Source: Cupriavidus basilensis (GTDB taxonomy: Bacteria; Pseudomonadota; Gammaproteobacteria; Burkholderiales; Burkholderiaceae). From it: a stretch of 64,000 nucleotides of DNA. This document shows positions 62,865 through 64,000 of this stretch, piece by piece. The stretch's first letter is position 1. Every line of letters begins with the position of its first letter. The stretch is from the NCBI RefSeq assembly GCF_000876015.1, contig NZ_BBQM01000028.1, positions 104,467 to 168,466 on the forward strand, given 5' to 3'. The notes beneath the pieces were generated by a model. That model was not told the DNA's origin, did no database searches, and saw nothing but the letters and a program-made list of their open reading frames with translations. The position numbers and the translations under genes were made by a program.

Positions 62865-63261
62865 AGGTGTATATACAGATGCAAGGTTCGATTCTCAAGG
62901 TGTGTTACACGTGATTTGGCATTGCACCGCGTTTCAGTGTAATCGCGACAACGATATGTGGATTATTGGTATCTTTTACGTGGAGCCCATGCATCCGAGA
63001 ATGGGTGATGCGTATATACGCATGGTTCGGGCACCCCTAACGTTCTACCGTGCCCACAGAGAGCACCGTACGTCTCGATGCAAGGGGCGTCACTTCGAAG
63101 CCGAACGCGCGCGCTGGTTCGACGGCCATGCCGCTTGGCACGAGGGGCCGGGAAAAGCGGACTGCATGTCAGGATTTCCGATTTTTCGTCAACGGCGCAA
63201 AAGCGTGCCGCCCGAAGGAACTGGCTCAGGCGCCGTGACTTTGGCGGCTACTGCCCGTTTC
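62865..63261. other. Gene-free stretch with palindromes
   Basis: 397 bases with no convincing gene. It holds TGTATATACA (62868-62877) next to the toxin start and the perfect 16-bp palindrome ATGCGTATATACGCAT (63008-63023). Composition is less GC-rich than the window average in its first half. Confidence 0.55.
63008..63023. promoter_or_regulatory. Perfect 16-bp palindrome
   Basis: ATGCGTATATACGCAT, both arms identical. It could be a regulator site for the toxin-antitoxin operon (144 bases upstream of the toxin) or for a lost gene. No known motif was recognised. Confidence 0.5.
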
Positions 63262-63507
63262 TCACTCACCAAGCGCCGGAATGCTCCCCTCCTGCACCAG
63301 GATGCGCGGCGACCCCATCTCGCCCGTTTCCTCGTCCACCAGCACTTCGTAGGCGGCGACGCCGGCGAAGCTGGACGCCATTGCGTTGGCGATGCGGATG
63401 GCGCCGACCTCGCTGGAGGCCTGGCGGATCTCGCCGGGCTGGAGCGAGTCGCCTTTGCCCTGACGGTATGGCACGACGATGTACTTGATGGCGCGGGTAT
63501 CGGACAT
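63262..63507 (-). CDS. 81-residue protein under predicted LexA control
   Basis: Starts at ATG 63507 with GGAGAG about 8 bases upstream; the frame is open to 63897 but that part crosses the LexA boxes. Sequence: AIKYIVVPYRQGKGDSLQPG, EIRQASSEVGAIRIANAMAS and SFAGVAAYEVLVDEETGEMG, RILVQEGSIPAL. It looks like a small alpha/beta protein and no family was recognised. Two LexA boxes upstream point to induction by DNA damage; the role is unknown. Confidence 0.75.
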   Translation of the reverse strand: MSDTRAIKYIVVPYRQGKGDSLQPGEIRQASSEVGAIRIANAMASSFAGVAAYEVLVDEETGEMGSPRILVQEGSIPALGE

Positions 63508-63563
63508 GACGGCGACTCTCCGGATGGTGGCTGCGGTAATCAGGTAATGCAGCGGTTTGGATA

Positions 63564-63579
63564 CTGTACGAATATACAG
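63564..63579. promoter_or_regulatory. LexA (SOS) box 1
   Basis: CTGTACGAATATACAG fits CTGT-N8-ACAG exactly, 57 bases before the start of the 81-residue gene. Confidence 0.85.
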
Positions 63580-63620
63580 TGTATGAGCCATCCTGGGCCG
63601 AGTGCGTATAGTTGAGTTTA

Positions 63621-63636
63621 CTGTATGGATATACAG
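63621..63636. promoter_or_regulatory. LexA (SOS) box 2
   Basis: CTGTATGGATATACAG fits CTGT-N8-ACAG exactly and lies 57 bases beyond box 1. Confidence 0.87.
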
Positions 63637-64000
63637 TGATCGGATCGGGGCCTCGTCCCCGCGCCGGGGCAGGGATTCGCTGACGATCTGGAGGGCGAGG
63701 CGTGGCGCGTGGCGGACGATCTCCGGCCGTAGGCCGGGCATCATTTCGCCGGCCGGGCGCCATTCAACCTCGAAAACCCGCGGGAAAGGCAAGACAGCGC
63801 GCCCTGTGCAAATCCTTGCCTGTTGCCGTGTCCGGCAAGAAACCGGAAAACCTCGTGGCGGAAAGCAGCAACATCCATTGGCGCTTGACAAAGCCAATAG
63901 CGAAGCCGCTGATGACTTCCGATATTTCCGCTACCCCATTCTCTACCCACATTTTGTAATGTGAATTATTATCTACTTTTTAGGGGCGGTCAGGGCATCG

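Larger units (their letters stand above)
63508..64000. other. Upstream region of the 81-residue gene to the window edge
   Basis: 493 bases. Apart from the two LexA boxes no gene was accepted; short frames on both strands overlap and lack ribosome sites. TTGACA at 63885-63890 could be a -35 box without a good -10. The last 50 bases are AT-rich, like the start of a promoter for a gene beyond the edge. Confidence 0.5.

Noticed and set aside
62599..63615. 338-residue plus-strand frame at the right end
   Set aside because: Crosses the toxin gene in antisense and the palindromes; no domain seen.
63602..63964. 120-residue plus-strand frame
   Set aside because: Overlaps LexA box 2, has no ribosome site and no recognisable pattern.

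Overview
The window reads as a GC-rich betaproteobacterial chromosome or chromid segment of the Cupriavidus/Ralstonia type (Burkholderiaceae). This rests on the strong G/C third-position bias, solo tripartite-tricarboxylate (Bug) binding proteins, a Wsp surface-sensing operon, a DUF1484-like protein and many LysR-controlled accessory operons. The assignment is by gene content and style, not by a database match. No rRNA, tRNA, CRISPR array, transposase or integrase was recognised. Almost all very long reading frames opposite real genes are products of high GC and were left out.

Layout. 1-669 is the 3' end of a TctA transporter gene, followed by a clear terminator; a small PadR-like regulator and a DUF4397 lipoprotein follow. 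2473-11099 (minus) is a complete wsp operon (wspA-B-C-D-E-F-R), which couples a surface-sensing chemoreceptor to a diguanylate cyclase; a GGDEF-EAL protein diverges from it. 13080-15542 encodes a FecR-like/DUF6600 exported protein with a glutamine-rich tail of 75-bp repeats. 15623-20250 (minus) is a complete Liv-type branched-chain amino acid ABC transporter, divergent from an IclR regulator, an SDR dehydrogenase and a Bug receptor (20727-23611). 23807-34314 holds two DHA2 drug exporters (one divergent from a MarR regulator), a lipoprotein, NikR next to a TonB-dependent receptor whose promoter overlaps a perfect 27-bp NikR-type palindrome, a DyP peroxidase, a GFA-family protein, a hydrolase, and a FlxA-like protein behind a near-consensus sigma-28 promoter.

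34416-44134 carries a DUF1484-like protein, an NAD-type isocitrate dehydrogenase, CoA-transferase scoAB with a divergent LysR gene and LysR-type palindrome, a two-subunit molybdenum hydroxylase of isoquinoline 1-oxidoreductase type, a TetR regulator and an AbrB-type membrane protein. 44319-48509 is a FecI/FecR/TonB-receptor iron signalling cassette with a Fur box and a candidate FecI promoter. 48521-53089 is a GAF protein, Bug receptor, gamma-glutamyltransferase and divergent LysR gene. 53167-53625 encodes a small exported protein built of 37-residue repeats.

53854-56032 is a three-gene ATGA-coupled unit: an FAD reductase of the AprA/FrdA type, a 2x[4Fe-4S] ferredoxin and a 44-residue membrane peptide. 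It is followed by FKBP, a membrane protein, a selenium-binding-protein/methanethiol-oxidase homologue, a MetQ-like binding protein, selD and a Tat-exported transglutaminase. The right end (about 62.2-64.0 kb) has lower GC: a toxin-antitoxin pair, gene-poor DNA with palindromes, and an 81-residue protein preceded by two perfect LexA boxes.

The themes are cyclic-di-GMP and surface response, metal acquisition (nickel, iron), uptake and oxidation of organic and amino acids, and sulfur/selenium redox chemistry. The most promising leads are the NikR-controlled outer-membrane receptor, the coupled flavoprotein-ferredoxin-micropeptide unit, the SOS-type small gene at the right edge, and the sigma-28-driven FlxA-like gene.
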